Source of the DNA: Iris pallida
Lineage: Eukaryota; Streptophyta; Magnoliopsida; Asparagales; Iridaceae
DNA: 64,000 nt
Assembly (NCBI GenBank): GCA_029216955.1
Contig: JANAVB010004000.1
Span: 4,884,765-4,948,764, forward strand
Direction: 5' to 3'
Part shown: piece by piece, positions 52,299 through 63,189 of the stretch
Layout of the letters: each line of letters opens with the position of its first letter
How positions within the stretch are numbered: position 1 is the stretch's first letter
Translations under genes and position numbers: made by a program
Notes under the pieces: generated by a model
The model's database searches: none
The model's input: only the letters and a program-made list of their open reading frames with translations
What the model was told of the DNA's origin: nothing

Positions 52299-53500
52299 AT
52301 ACAACTCAAATCTGTGTTCCACCTTACTTTCCATACTGCAACTCCTTTACCAGGGATTGCCTCGGTAACCTATAGTCCTGAGCATTTTCTATGTTACCAT
52401 ATCATCTGACTCAACTCAGGAACGACTATTTGATAGCCCTCCTGCATAACTTAAAGCAATCGTGTTCCGTGCATTGCCATCCTTCGGGCCATACTCTATG
52501 TACAAGCTGTGAAAATCGTGCTCGTGCATGCTATGATAGCACTGAGATCGTTGGAACATGCCTTGAAGCTGTAGGAGCCTATAGACTATGATAACAAGTC
52601 TATATGTGCCAACATAAAATTTCTCACTTGACCCAATCCATGGGATCGAAAGATCGAGTTCAAAATTTGAAAACCCAAAGTGAAGTACAATCCAGACATC
52701 AAATTAAATATTTTCATGTTCTACACAATCTGACTCAGAGCAGAATTATTCTCTTTAGCTATGTGGATTCATCTCTTCTATTAACAAACCTACTTAGTGC
52801 AATTGAAACATACATTTATTAGGTGTGTAGGCAAAGCTGAGGCAAGTTCTTCGAAGTCACCCACATGAACAAGGAGTTGCCTCGGCCGAGTGGGAGTTCG
52901 AGCAAGCCGTTGCATAGCCAAGACCAAACGTCGTTGTGTTTCGATTCCTCTGGTTAAATGAGCGGGGTGGGGCACTACATCCCCTACTTTCCTTGAACTT
53001 ATCAATTCGAGGGTTTTTGCCTCCGTTGCTTTAGCGAATGCAACAAAAAATCATTTTTTGAATAAAATACAGATTGCCAAAATCAGGATCACTGTAGTTT
53101 GTCTTAGGATTGCTAAAATTTTAGTAGATCTGTTACAAGAATAAAATTTTGGCAGTTGTAAGACAAATATTTTTTCCAGCTTTAGTATACAGACAGGACT
53201 GCCAATTGACAGTGCTTCTGAAGTTTGAAATCCGTAATTGGTTTGACAATTTAAGAAAAATGAACATTGAAAAATCAAATAAACTAAAATCAACTAAGTG
53301 ATATTTATAAATACATCAAATAAAATTTAAGAATCAGAAAGAAAAATCCTAGATTTTGACAAAACATAGAATATGAATAACAAATTAGGGATGGAAGATG
53401 AAGATGAAGAGGAAGAAGAAAGTAAGAAGAAGAGAGGATTTTGGTTGATAGAGAATAAGAGAGTGAGAAGTAGAAGAGAAATAGTGTATGTTACCCCCAA
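52299..53500. other. Non-coding stretch with an LTR-end-like fragment
   Basis: GAGCGGGGTGGGGCACTACA (about 52960-52979) resembles the GCGGAGCGGGGCATTACA end of element N, so 52300-52979 may be another decayed LTR. From 52980 to 53500 the sequence is AT-rich with no recognised feature apart from a GAAGATGAAGAGGAAGAAGAA purine run (53398-53440). Confidence 0.35.
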
Positions 53501-53930
53501 TCAATTTTGATAACCGTGCGTCATAAAATTACAACTAATATATGTTGCCCTTAGCCGATGTTATTCCCTAACAAATTTCGGCTTTGTCAGAGGCCTAAAA
53601 CAAATGCATGCCCCACACGGAAGCATAACATTGTCCTTTGGCAACCCAACGCTCTACGAATAATACTTAGCAGACCGAACAGAAAACCCGAAAAAAAATT
53701 GCAAGGTGTCCGACCCTGATTGGCCAAACCAAATTTGCTGATGTCACCCTCCCCTGCTAATTAACATAGACAATAAAGTCCGGAACAATCAAGCCCGAAC
53801 ACATGTCAACGCAGTTTACACCGCGGTCTTTGTGGCGGTGTTCAAACTCTATATACATATAATAGATACTCCTCGGCATCTTTCTATTTTTGAAATGTCT
53901 TATCACTTAGGATTACTCTTCTTGAGAACA
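53501..53930. other. Unassigned intergenic sequence
   Basis: No open frame of interest, no repeat boundary and no known motif recognised. Confidence 0.5.
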
Positions 53931-53939
53931 CTCTCACAT

Positions 53940-54316
53940 ATGAAAGGAAAATACTAAATTTACTACCAAATATTTATAACTTTCTTACAACTCACATCCA
54001 CTCTCCTGCTAACATGGTGTCATCCGGTCCCACTCGGTTCCTCCTCTCCCACAATCAATGGATGCCCCCAAAATTGGTTGTAAGCATAGCATTTTCCCAT
54101 ATGAAATGCTAAGTCTACAACCAAATGCTTACAACTTTTTACAACCTCTCACTCCCAACCCTTATACATGGGCCTCACCGGATCCCATCTTCCTTCACCC
54201 CCTGCTACATGAGCTTCACCCGGCTCCATCACTTTTTTCTCTTCCAATCGAAATTCGACACATAGCGATTGTAAAAGAATTGTAAGCATTTGGATGTAGG
54301 CATAGCAAAATTCATT
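53940..54316. mobile_element. Outer Mutator-type MITE (about 216 bp without the inner insertion)
   Basis: The terminal inverted repeats pair ATGAAA (53940-53945) plus TGCTAAGTCTACAACCAAAT (resuming at 54107) with the complement of CATCCAAATGCTTAC-type sequence ending at 54316. It is flanked by a 9-bp duplication CTCTCACAT (53931-53939 and 54317-54325). Nine-base duplications are typical of Mutator elements. It is interrupted six bases from its left end by a second copy of the same family. Confidence 0.65.
53946..54097. mobile_element. Inner Mutator-type MITE (152 bp)
   Basis: The left end GGAAAATACTAAATTTACTA and the right-end complement GGAAAATGCTATGCTTACAA form the inverted repeats. A perfect 9-bp duplication CATATGAAA (53937-53945 and 54098-54106) flanks it. 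Its termini resemble those of the outer MITE (TGCTA-G--TACA-CCAAAT). Confidence 0.75.
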
Positions 54317-54372
54317 CTCTCACATAATAGGGCACAATGATTTCTTACCGGTCGTTAGAGGAAAAAAAATCC

Positions 54373-56397
54373 TTGGGTAAAGTGCATTTAAACCCTTCTT
54401 AGATGTTACGAAAACACAATTAAAAACTCCCTGATTTGAAAAATCCAAAAGGTTACGAAAATGCTCAAATCACCCCCTAAGCTAACTTTTCTGTTAACGG
54501 GTGTTAAAATGGGATTGTGTTGACCATTTTACCCCTGGGCTATCTAATATTAACATGTTAAAAACGGTTAGTTCTAAAATTAAAACGGTTATGCAAAAAT
54601 ACTTGTTAAAAAGTGGAATATTAACAAAGGAAAAATGGTCTTTGCTAGTAAAATTATTTTAATTAATATTAACTTGTTAAAAACGGTTAGTTCCGTCAAA
54701 AAAGTGGATAAATATTATTTAAAATTATTTTGTCATAAATTATTTTTTATTTAACAAATATATAAATATTTTTGGGAAAAACAAAACTGATAAATACAAA
54801 AAAAAATCAATTCTTAAAAAATAGAAATTATGAAAAACTGGAAAAGAATACCAAATAAAAAACAAAAAAATACTATTAAAATATGAAAAAAAATAAAAAA
54901 TAGACAAAATATTCCAAAAAACCAAAAAATGAGGATAAATCTTAAACAATGAAAAAAGACAAAATCAAAAACTATACAACTTTGAAAATAAAAGTCACAC
55001 TTAAAAAACTAGAAAAGATTATTAAAAAGATGAAAAAAATGAAATAAGAACTAAAAAAATGGAAACAAGAAACAAAATATTAAAAAGATTATTAAAAATA
55101 ACCTCCCGTTCTTAAAAAGATAGAATTCTCATGCTTGACGTCATTTTCGAAAATAAATGTTCATAATCTAAATATCTTAAATTTTTTCTGGAAAAAAAAA
55201 TCTTTTAACAAATGTCTGGTTAGTCCTGAACTATCCAGCCATTTAACTTAGGGCATGTTTGGTAAACCGTATTTTGAGCTAGATAACTATAACTAATATT
55301 ATATTATTTAATATTTTATAATAATTATAATCTTAATTAATAATTATAATCTTAGTTAATAATTTATTAATTACAATTTTATTGTATTATTAATTAATAA
55401 TAATTTAATCATAATTATAATTATAGTTAATATTTTATATATTATAATAATTTTAATTAATTACAATTTTATAATATTTTAGTAATCATCATTATAATCA
55501 TCATTATAGTTAATATTTTAGTAATCATAATTATAATTATAGTTAATATTTTATATATTATAATAATTTTAATTAATTACAATTTTATAATATTTTAGTA
55601 ATCATCATTATAATCATCATTATAATCTTACTTAATAATTTATTAGTCATGACTATTATCGTAATTATTTATTTATTTTTTAATTCTAACTGAAATTGTA
55701 AATCTTGGTACAAATTTATTTTCAACACATGTATTACTTAAACAAATAACTTAAATATTACTAAACGTATCAAAAATCCAAAAATAAATTGCAAAACATG
55801 TATGTCGAAGCATGGTCCGGTTTCTCATGCTCCCATAGTAAAAAATCACAAGAATTTGTTGGAAAATTTGCACTCCCGTAGAATCATCTTTCAGGATTTG
55901 TTAAAAAAGGAATAAGTAAAAAAAGCTTCAAACATTAAATGAGAGCAAATAAGTAAAAAAAATGGAATATAAAAAAAAATTACAGTTGGATTTTAGATCT
56001 GTAGGTAAAAAAAAGCTTCAATACATTAAATGAGAGCAAATAAGTAAAAAAAAAGGAATATAAAAAAAATTAAATATTATTTTTCTTTCCAACCAACCGG
56101 TCAAAAAATTGAAAATATAAAGCTTAGGTTTTATGTTTCAAACAAATATTCTTATATATTGAGAATGAAAGAGAGTCAGCAGCAGCCACAATGTAAGCAT
56201 TAGGGGTATTTTGGGGAGTGCACATTTTTTTTATCCAAAATATGGGCTCTAACGGCAACTTCTAACGTCATTTTGACGAAAATGGGCATTTCGAACAAAA
56301 ACGATTTTGCGGGAGGTGCAAACTGCTTAAGTTTTCTAAGATGTCTTATTTTGCGAACGAGGCAACTCTAACGAGGATTTAAATGCACTTTACCCAA
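54373..56397. mobile_element. 2.0-kb terminal-inverted-repeat element, non-coding
   Basis: The left end TTGGGTAAAGTGCATTTAAA is mirrored by TTTAAATGCACTTTACCCAA at the right end, with AATCC on both sides (54368-54372 and 56398-56402). The interior is extremely AT-rich and has no transposase. It holds direct repeats of about 110 bases (about 55415-55640) and a duplicated AAGCTTCAA--CATTAAATGAGAGC block (about 55930 and 56012). The superfamily is uncertain because the apparent duplication is 5 bp. Confidence 0.7.
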
Positions 56398-56555
56398 AAT
56401 CCGTTCTTACCGGTCCAATTGATTGCTTTAGTGTACGCTCGTCATTCAGTACAAACGTAACCTTTTCTAAAAGTAAAGTACTGTTGTGTTCTCATCAGCA
56501 CTTCTGACCTATCTATGATTTCACTCAGTAATTTGTATATTTGACTGGTCATATC

Positions 56556-56557
<2 letters not shown>

Positions 56558-56602
<45 letters not shown>
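56558..56602. promoter_or_regulatory. (CT)n tract in the bHLH promoter
   Basis: A pure CT run ending 18 bases before the TATA box. CT/GA tracts just upstream of the start site are common in plant promoters. Confidence 0.8.
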
Positions 56603-56605
<3 letters not shown>

Positions 56606-56619
56606 ATACTCTTGAGCTC

Positions 56620-56627
56620 TATATAAA
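56620..56627 (+). promoter_or_regulatory. TATA box of the bHLH gene
   Basis: TATATAAA, 75 bases before the start codon at 56695. Transcription would start near 56650. Confidence 0.75.
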
Positions 56628-56694
56628 CAAAGGCTACCCGTGACATTAGACCCATATTGGTCTTCACTGCAGCTCCTGCTAATTTCTCTCCAGA

Positions 56695-58498
56695 ATGGAA
56701 GAAGCCTTCTCATACCAGCACATGAACCACCCTTGCTTCCTTGCAGACTCTGCTTACTTCCAGCAGTACTACTCTCACATTGAGATGCCGCCACTCCTCC
56801 CACAGCATGCTGGAGAGATGAGCAATGCCGCCTCCTCCGGCTTCACTTGCTACAACTCTTCTGAAGTTGAAGTAGTACTACTCCCTACACCGCAAGCTTC
56901 TTCGGACATGAGAATAAAGAAGAGTGATTATGGAAGTTGCTTGAGTACTAGCCAGTCTAAGGTACATATATCTACGTCTATTCTACAGCTTAATTCAGGA
57001 TATTTTTAATAAGGACGCAGTCACAGACCACGAGCAAAATATTATTTTCCTTTTAATTATATCACAGGACTTGGATTATGTCCGGGTCTGATTCTCACGT
57101 TGATCCTCAGTTTTTATTTAATCCTCAATAGTCGATAGATATATATACATGTATACATGTAATTAGAATTAATGTCTACTTGCACAATCTGGCTAATGTT
57201 TCATGTTCTTGTAAGGGTGCCAAGGGAAGTACCAACAGGAGACAGAAGAAAGCAGTGGCTGAAGATAAGCAGGCCAAAGCTAGGGAGTTGAACAAGGCAG
57301 CAAGTGAGGAGCCACCTTCAGGATACATTCATGTGAGGGCCAGGAGAGGCCAGGCAACGGATAGCCATAGCCTTGCTGAAAGGGTATTAACCTTAATTTC
57401 TTACGCACCCTATTGTCCATATCATTCCATTTTGAAAAATATCCAGGGTGTCCCTTGACACGTTTCGAGCAACAAAAATAGTATTTAAAAATATGGGAAA
57501 TAAGGTTGGGTGCATCTTGACCCTATTCAAATTCTGCATTAGATTGTTCCTCGTGGAACTGGAATACTATATGTCCTTATTTTAACATAAATCTCTAACT
57601 GTAACGTTGTTTTTTTTAAGGTGAGAAGGGAGAGGATAAGTGAGAGAATGAAGAGGTTGCGAGAGCTCGTCCCTGGCTGTGACAAGGTGTGGCTTCTCAT
57701 AAATTAAAATTTAATATTGTAAAATATTTGTTTTTTTGTTTTATATGACAAAATTTGTATGATTTGATTGTTATAGGTTGTTGGAAAGGCCCTTGTTTTG
57801 GATGAGATAATCAACTATGTACAGTCCCTGCAAAACCAAGTTGAGGTAACCAAAGGAAAAAAAAAAATCAAGCAACTGAAATGTCATATTTCAAGATTTG
57901 TGTAACTGAGTTAGGCCTGCTGATTTTGGTGTCTGGCATGGTCCAGTTTCTTTCCATGAAGCTTGCTTCTGCTAATCCTGTCATATACGACTTCGGCGCC
58001 GACTATAACGACGAGCTCATGAATCAACCAGAGGTATGTCTGTCTCTCTGCAGCATCTTAAAACCACATGTTGACCAACATTCATATGCATTCATGAGTT
58101 GATGTGGTCCAGTTCCAGTGGTTCAAATGAGCTCTTGAACATCATAGTGCATCAGAAATTCATGAATGGTGTTAACATAGAGATTAAGAACATGGATTTG
58201 ATATATTAATTGTTGGGTTCTGAACATGATGTAGGAACTGGGGAGCATGTCTCAACCACCCACAGCCTTTGAGGGAGTAGCAAACAACTTCCAAATTGCA
58301 GACACTTCATTGGTATTTCTTCTTCTTCTTCTTTGTTCAGAATGATTATTCATCTATTTGAGATCACAAGCAAAGGAACTATGCATATCCTCTCTTTTTC
58401 AGGATGTTGACAGTTTTCTAATGCAGCAAGTAGGTGGCCACGCTACAAGCAGGTTACTTAGCCAAGTTGAGCTCCACAACATGTGCTCGTTCCACTAG
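56695..58498 (+). CDS. bHLH transcription factor, BEE/HBI1/CIB-like, 7 exons, 276 aa
   Basis: Exons: 56695-56961, 57216-57383, 57621-57686, 57777-57845, 57947-58033, 58235-58312 and 58403-58498. All junctions are GT-AG, all exons are multiples of three, and the frame ends at TAG 58496-58498. The N-terminus is variable. Residues 124-145 hold the subfamily signature EEPPSGYIHVRARRGQATDS; HSLAER follows, with the H-E-R residues that read E-box/G-box DNA. Helix 1 (ISERMKRLRELVPGC), the loop (DKVVGKAL) and helix 2 (LDEIINYVQSLQNQVEFLSM) are complete. Proteins of this family are nuclear dimers that promote cell elongation, downstream of brassinosteroid or light signals in Arabidopsis. The C-terminus ends RLLSQVELHNMCSFH. 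Length matches the family (about 260-350). The subfamily is confident; the exact orthologue is not. Confidence 0.93.
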
Positions 58499-58789
58499 AG
58501 GAAAGAAACATACAGCCTCCTCGGTATATCGGTGAGAATTACTTAAGAACTGTGCACCAAAAGTATTTAAGCTTTCTTCACACAGCAATATCTAACTCCC
58601 ATGATAATTTTTCTCTGGACAGTATCTGTAGAAGTGATCCTGTGACCAAACATAAGCATTATATTGCTGGAATTGAAGTGCATACCAAATAAAAAGAACA
58701 TGCATTACTTATGGGGATCCCCTGCTGCGGGGCTACTGGACCAGTTGGTGCTGCATGGGCAGATGCCAAGAGCCTATCTATTAATACTA

Positions 58790-58828
<39 letters not shown>

Positions 58829-59195
58829 TTAAGCTTTGAATAGAAAGATGGATAGGCTTTGGTCACTTCAGATTGTAATTTGTTCTCCGCTTTCACTCAC
58901 TTTTCATTCATCATGGGCAGTCTTCCCTGTAGAAGCTTCTATGTATTGTGTTTTAACTGTTGTAATGGTTGAGGTTTTCAGAAGCCGCCCACCCTTCCTA
59001 TGATATATATTACTTGTTGCATCTTTATATGTTATGATGTCTTGAATCCTAATTAAGATATTTCGTCCCCAAGTTGGTTCAGTTGGTTCCATTTGCAATG
59101 TATGCTACTGATGGAGCCAGGAGCGGATCCAGAAACTAAAACATGGATGGGCTACAATAAATTAGGATGGGCTAATCCATATAAAAAATTCAAAA
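58499..59195 (+). other. 3' flank of the bHLH gene
   Basis: Probable 3' UTR with AATAAA-like sequence near 58687-58693. An (AT)n run lies at about 58792-58825. A GGAGCGGATCCAGAA fragment lies near 59120-59135, just before the first CACTA end. No further gene. Confidence 0.6.
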
Positions 59196-59545
59196 CACTA
59201 CAAGAATAAAAGCTTTTCTTGACGGTTATTCCCCGTCAAGAAATGGGTATCTTGACGGTTGCAGATCCGTCAACTAGGCCGGAGTCAAGAAAAGATCCTC
59301 CCCTTTCTTGACGGTCCCTGAAATGGCTTTCCTTGACGATTTTTTGCCATCATTTTAAGTAATTTTTTTGACTGTTTTTAGACGTCAAGATAGCAGTTTT
59401 TAGAAACCGTCAACATAGGAAAAAACTTTTCTTGACTCCGACCTAGCTGATGGCTATTAGCCGTCAAGAAAAGCCCTCTTGCAGCAGAATTGAGTTAATT
59501 GTTGACGTTTTATAACCGTCAAGAGAAGCTAAATTTTGTATAGCA
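59196..59545 (+). mobile_element. CACTA transposon terminus 1 with CTTGACGG subterminal repeats
   Basis: CACTACAAGAATAAAAG is the classic CACTA-type terminal inverted repeat. The following 330 bases hold about ten copies of CTTGACGG / CCGTCAAG or close variants in both orientations, the usual transposase-binding arrangement. The opposite terminus is not in the window. Confidence 0.8.
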
Positions 59546-59665
59546 AAAATTCCATTTTTAATTATATATTATGAATCGAACACATACATAATATCAATAT
59601 TCCACAAGGTATACATACATCACATAACTACAAAATTCAATTTTTATATTAATAAACTGTATATT

Positions 59666-59895
59666 CACTACTAAAATGTCATCTAATAGCGACGTAATTT
59701 AGCGACGGCAGGAAATTACGTCGCTATTAGCGACAGTTTTATTAACACGTCGCAAAACGTCGCTGCCTAGCGACGTTCTGCGACAGGAGTTTCCTTCGTC
59801 GCTGACTAGCGACGTTCCGCGACTAATTATAAGTATATGTCGCCATTTTGGCGACGTTTAGCGACGTCTACATGTGACGTCGCTAAATTATTTTA
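59666..59895 (+). mobile_element. CACTA transposon terminus 2 with AGCGACG subterminal repeats
   Basis: CACTACTAAAATG opens another CACTA-type end. The next 220 bases hold about fifteen GCGACG / CGTCGC words in both orientations (for example TAGCGACGT and ACGTCGCTA). Confidence 0.78.
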
Positions 59896-60336
59896 CTTAG
59901 GGCACGCCGCTGCCTTCTTTCCCCCTCACTCTCACTCGAAAGCTTTTAATTTCCCCCCCCCCCACCCCCCCCGGCGACTCCCCCCCCTCTGTCAGTGCCC
60001 TCCCCCTCCGGCGACCCCCTCCTCCCCGACGACCCCCTCCCCCTCCGGCGAGCTCCTCCTCCTCGAGATCCTCCTCCTCCAGCTCCTCCTCCCCCAATCC
60101 GAGTCCTCTTCCTCAGGTAAATCCTAACCTAACTCCTCTCCTTCCTCCTCCTCTCTCACGGACACACACACACGGCCATACGGACACACGGACACACATC
60201 CAAACTAGGTCAAGACTCGAAAAAAATAGAAAAATCCTGGAGGAATCAAAATCATAATAACCAAATGATTCAAATAGGCTAGGGTCAGGGTTTGGGTAGG
60301 GCTAGGTGTTGATGGGTTTTGGCTGGAGGCAGCTAG
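59896..60336 (+). other. C-rich leader-like sequence, probably internal to CACTA element 2
   Basis: Poly-C runs and CTCCTC repeats (59950-60115) end in CTCAG|GTAAAT, which looks like a first-exon donor site. This is the layout of a CACTA transposase-gene leader. (CA)n-like sequence lies at 60165-60200. The stretch is cut at 60336 by the LTR element that begins at 60337. The proline-rich frame here is compositional. Confidence 0.4.
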
Positions 60337-61735
60337 TGTCACGCTCCAGATCCAGAATACTGGAGAGCGGGGGCAGACATAGCCAGCTACGTATATGAAA
60401 TGGAATCCATCTCGCTATACGGTCACGGCTGTCTAGATACATGAGGGTTTATCTACAAGCCAACAGTCTCTTAAGGTCATGAACAAGCCTAGTGTCTCAA
60501 TCACAAGCAAGTAAGTAAAAGTGACAAGATGTATGATCATTAAATATACAATAGTAAGGCATCCCAAACATTACATATTCAGTTGATCATGAAGCTAGTC
60601 GTTACAAAATGTCAGGACTAGCAAGAGTTTAGTCATACATGATCAACCCTAGGATCTGTCAATCATGTTACAGCCCGTAGGCAGACAGTAAGTAAGTGCA
60701 ATCGAGCTAAACAGGTGCTCGTCCGCTAAACGCCTCAAAAGAATATTTTTACAATAGAGTGGGAGAGCCAAAAAATAACCCACTCGTTGCCAGGGTTTCG
60801 TCTAGTGGCCACCATCTGGCTGGAAGGTCGGTAGATCCTCTGGAGCTGCTCCGAAATCTGGCCACACAAAACCAGCTGGATCAGACCCCAGAAAGAGCAA
60901 GTGCCACAAAGTAGGCTTCACTTAAGAACTAAAACTAGCAATCAGCAAAAGATATAAATAAAAGTAAGAACTGGAATAAAAGTAGGAACTGGAAATAAGA
61001 AAATACATCAGGATGATATACGACGAGATAACCATGGAACTATTCAGATAACCAGGTTACAACCCGTAACTAAACAAGGACCGGGGTTGTAACCCTTCGT
61101 CTGAACAGAATTTGGAATTCTCACCATTTATCGGTAAAATAAATACAAGCATTCTGGTCATGCAGTAATCTGGAACAGGATCAGGATCAGGGCAAGACTA
61201 GACAGGTTAGACTCCATCCAATCACTTCACGGCCAAGCAAGAATTACGACTTCATACTTTAACTAACTAGGGTTGTCACAAGCCTAATTACTAACAAAAT
61301 ACAGTGAGATTGTTCCACAGCCACAAGCCCTGCAGACCATCCAGGTTCCCCGGGTTAAAAGATTAGAGTTGAATTCGGGTGGGTACATCGTCCAGGAAAC
61401 GAATGTACCCTTAGGTAGCTTGAAGGGTACAACACATGACAGTGTGCTGGAAATGTGCCCTACTCGACGGCAGACTACAGATCCCAAGGCGTGCCCAGGT
61501 AACGGGATTGCCTGTAGCTGGAAAATCTCTTTATGACTAATGTATTAATCTAGTTATTAGCCCTTAGTTTATTTCAATAGGTACTCCTGACCGTGGTACT
61601 CAGGAGTCCCCTCCTAGATATGATGCAAGACAAGACTGGATTATTTATACAAGCACAATCGCCCACGGTGTCCAGGTTATTATACAGGTCATGTCATGTC
61701 AGGTAGCCGTCGCAACAGCTTATCAAGAAAATCAT

Positions 61736-61850
61736 GTCAGGTTATCATGCCAAGTGTACTAATCAGGAGTGCGCCACGACGGGCCACTATCAGGTCATGT
61801 CAGGTTACTCATGTCAGGAGCGCACCACTACGGGTCACTATCAGGTCATG
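61736..61850. repeat. Imperfect tandem repeat in the LTR
   Basis: CAGGAG-GC-CCAC-ACGGG-C followed by ACTATCAGGTCATG occurs twice, about 57 bases apart, surrounded by further CATGTCAGGT words. Confidence 0.75.
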
Positions 61851-62039
61851 CTCAATTGTCAATTCCAAATATATCAAGTAAATTCGCAATTATCAAGTTC
61901 AGGACAAAAGGCGTAAGAATATAAAATAGGCGTAAAATATCTAATAAAATATCAATATACAGGGCTATAAAAGAGCCAAGCTTAAGGAAAATAAAATCAA
62001 ATCTGACACGCTGACATGAGACCAAGTCAGCCAAAGGCC

Positions 62040-62370
62040 ATACGCTCAGGTCAAACTATGCTCAGGCCAGCGTACACCTTGCTCGCTTAAGCTAGCGTAC
62101 CAAGGCACGCGTACGCTCAAGCTACAGGTCAGCGTATGCTCAAGCTAGCGTACGCTCAAGACTGCGTACGCTTGAGCTAGCGTACCAAAAGATACGCTGC
62201 CAACAGACAGCGTATCAAGGCTAGCGTACGCTCGCTAAAGAGCAGCACACTCAAGGCTAGCGTACGCTCGCTAAAGAGCAGCGTACCCAAGTCAGCGTAC
62301 GCTCGCTAAAGAGCCGCGTACCCAAGGCTAGCGTACGCTCGCTAAAGAGCAGCGTACAGCTCAGTGGCGT
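62040..62370. repeat. Palindromic AGCGTACGCT array in the LTR
   Basis: GCTAGCGTACGCTC followed by GCTAAAGAGCAGCGTAC is repeated four times with a period of about 35-38 bases (62220-62360). Upstream (62040-62215) single GCGTACGCT or AGCGTA words recur in both orientations. Confidence 0.9.
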
Positions 62371-63189
62371 AAGCTAAAAAGCTAGCTCACTGTTCACTGT
62401 CTTCTCCAAATGGCAAGAACAACAAGAACTCTAAAGTTGAATCTAAGCTTCAACAGTCCATATCTTGGTCAAAACAAGTCCGAATCCCACTTTCCAAAGG
62501 TCAAAATAGGGTAGAATGAAATTCTCTACAACATGGAACCATCAAAACTTGAAAACAAGGAAGTTTGATAGATCAAAACCACCAAAAATCCGAAAATAGC
62601 AAGACTCTAGATCTACAAGAATTAAAGCCTTAAAATAGAAAATGACAAGTTCTAATGTGGTTTAGAATCATGAGGAGAAGCTAATGAAACCATCAAAAGG
62701 GGTTCTCTTGTGGAAGCAAGTTGCACTTGCCTATGGTGTTCTTAGTTGGTGGAGAAGAGTAATGGTGGGGGAAGGAGAAGTAAATGAGAATTATGGAGGA
62801 GAGAGAAGGTTGGTGGGGATAATAAAGAGGGGGGTTGTGGTGGAAATGAAGGAGAAGCATAGGCTAAGGTATTCCACCCTTGGCCCATGATGAACCAAGC
62901 ATTGGGCCGGCCGAACCAAGCCAACCCAACCGAGAGTTAAACCATGCCGAGAGCTAAACAAGGAATCAGGCAATACAGAATAAAATACGTATACGTATCC
63001 CAAAATACGTAATACGAACACAGGCATTACAACTCTACCCACCTTAAAAGAATTCTGTCCTCGGAATTTAATCAAGAGGCTAGAGGAGCAATGACAAGCT
63101 ACATTAATAACAAGCAAGCTATACTAGGCAATCAATCAATCATGCAAGCAAGGAATCGAAGGCAGGAGGCATACGAAAGATATTATACC

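Larger units (their letters stand above)
60337..63031 (-). mobile_element. 3' LTR of a Tekay-like chromovirus (2695 bp)
   Basis: Plus strand TGTCACGCTCCAGATCC … GGCATTACA. Inside the right end is the minus-strand phrase GAGGACAGAATTCTTTTAAGG followed by GTGGGTAGAGT, the purine-rich tail typical of Tekay/Del elements. This shows the element runs on the minus strand with its 5' part beyond the window. The start TGTCACGCTCC is shared with element N. Confidence 0.85.

Noticed and set aside
54740..54949. Phe/Leu/Tyr-rich minus-strand ORF that looks like a membrane protein
   Set aside because: It arises from poly-A-rich sequence inside the non-coding TIR element; no start context or homologue.
56549..56803. 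Minus-strand ORF through the CT tract overlapping the bHLH gene
   Set aside because: Shadow of exon 1 plus an ERER-type translation of the microsatellite.
59837..60127. Proline/leucine/serine-rich ORF in C-rich sequence
   Set aside because: Composition-driven; the sequence looks like a transposon leader with a donor site, and no homology is recognisable.
62200..62370. Regular repeats that superficially resemble a CRISPR array
   Set aside because: A plant nuclear context, units with partly conserved spacers, location inside an LTR and no cas genes. It is a tandem repeat.
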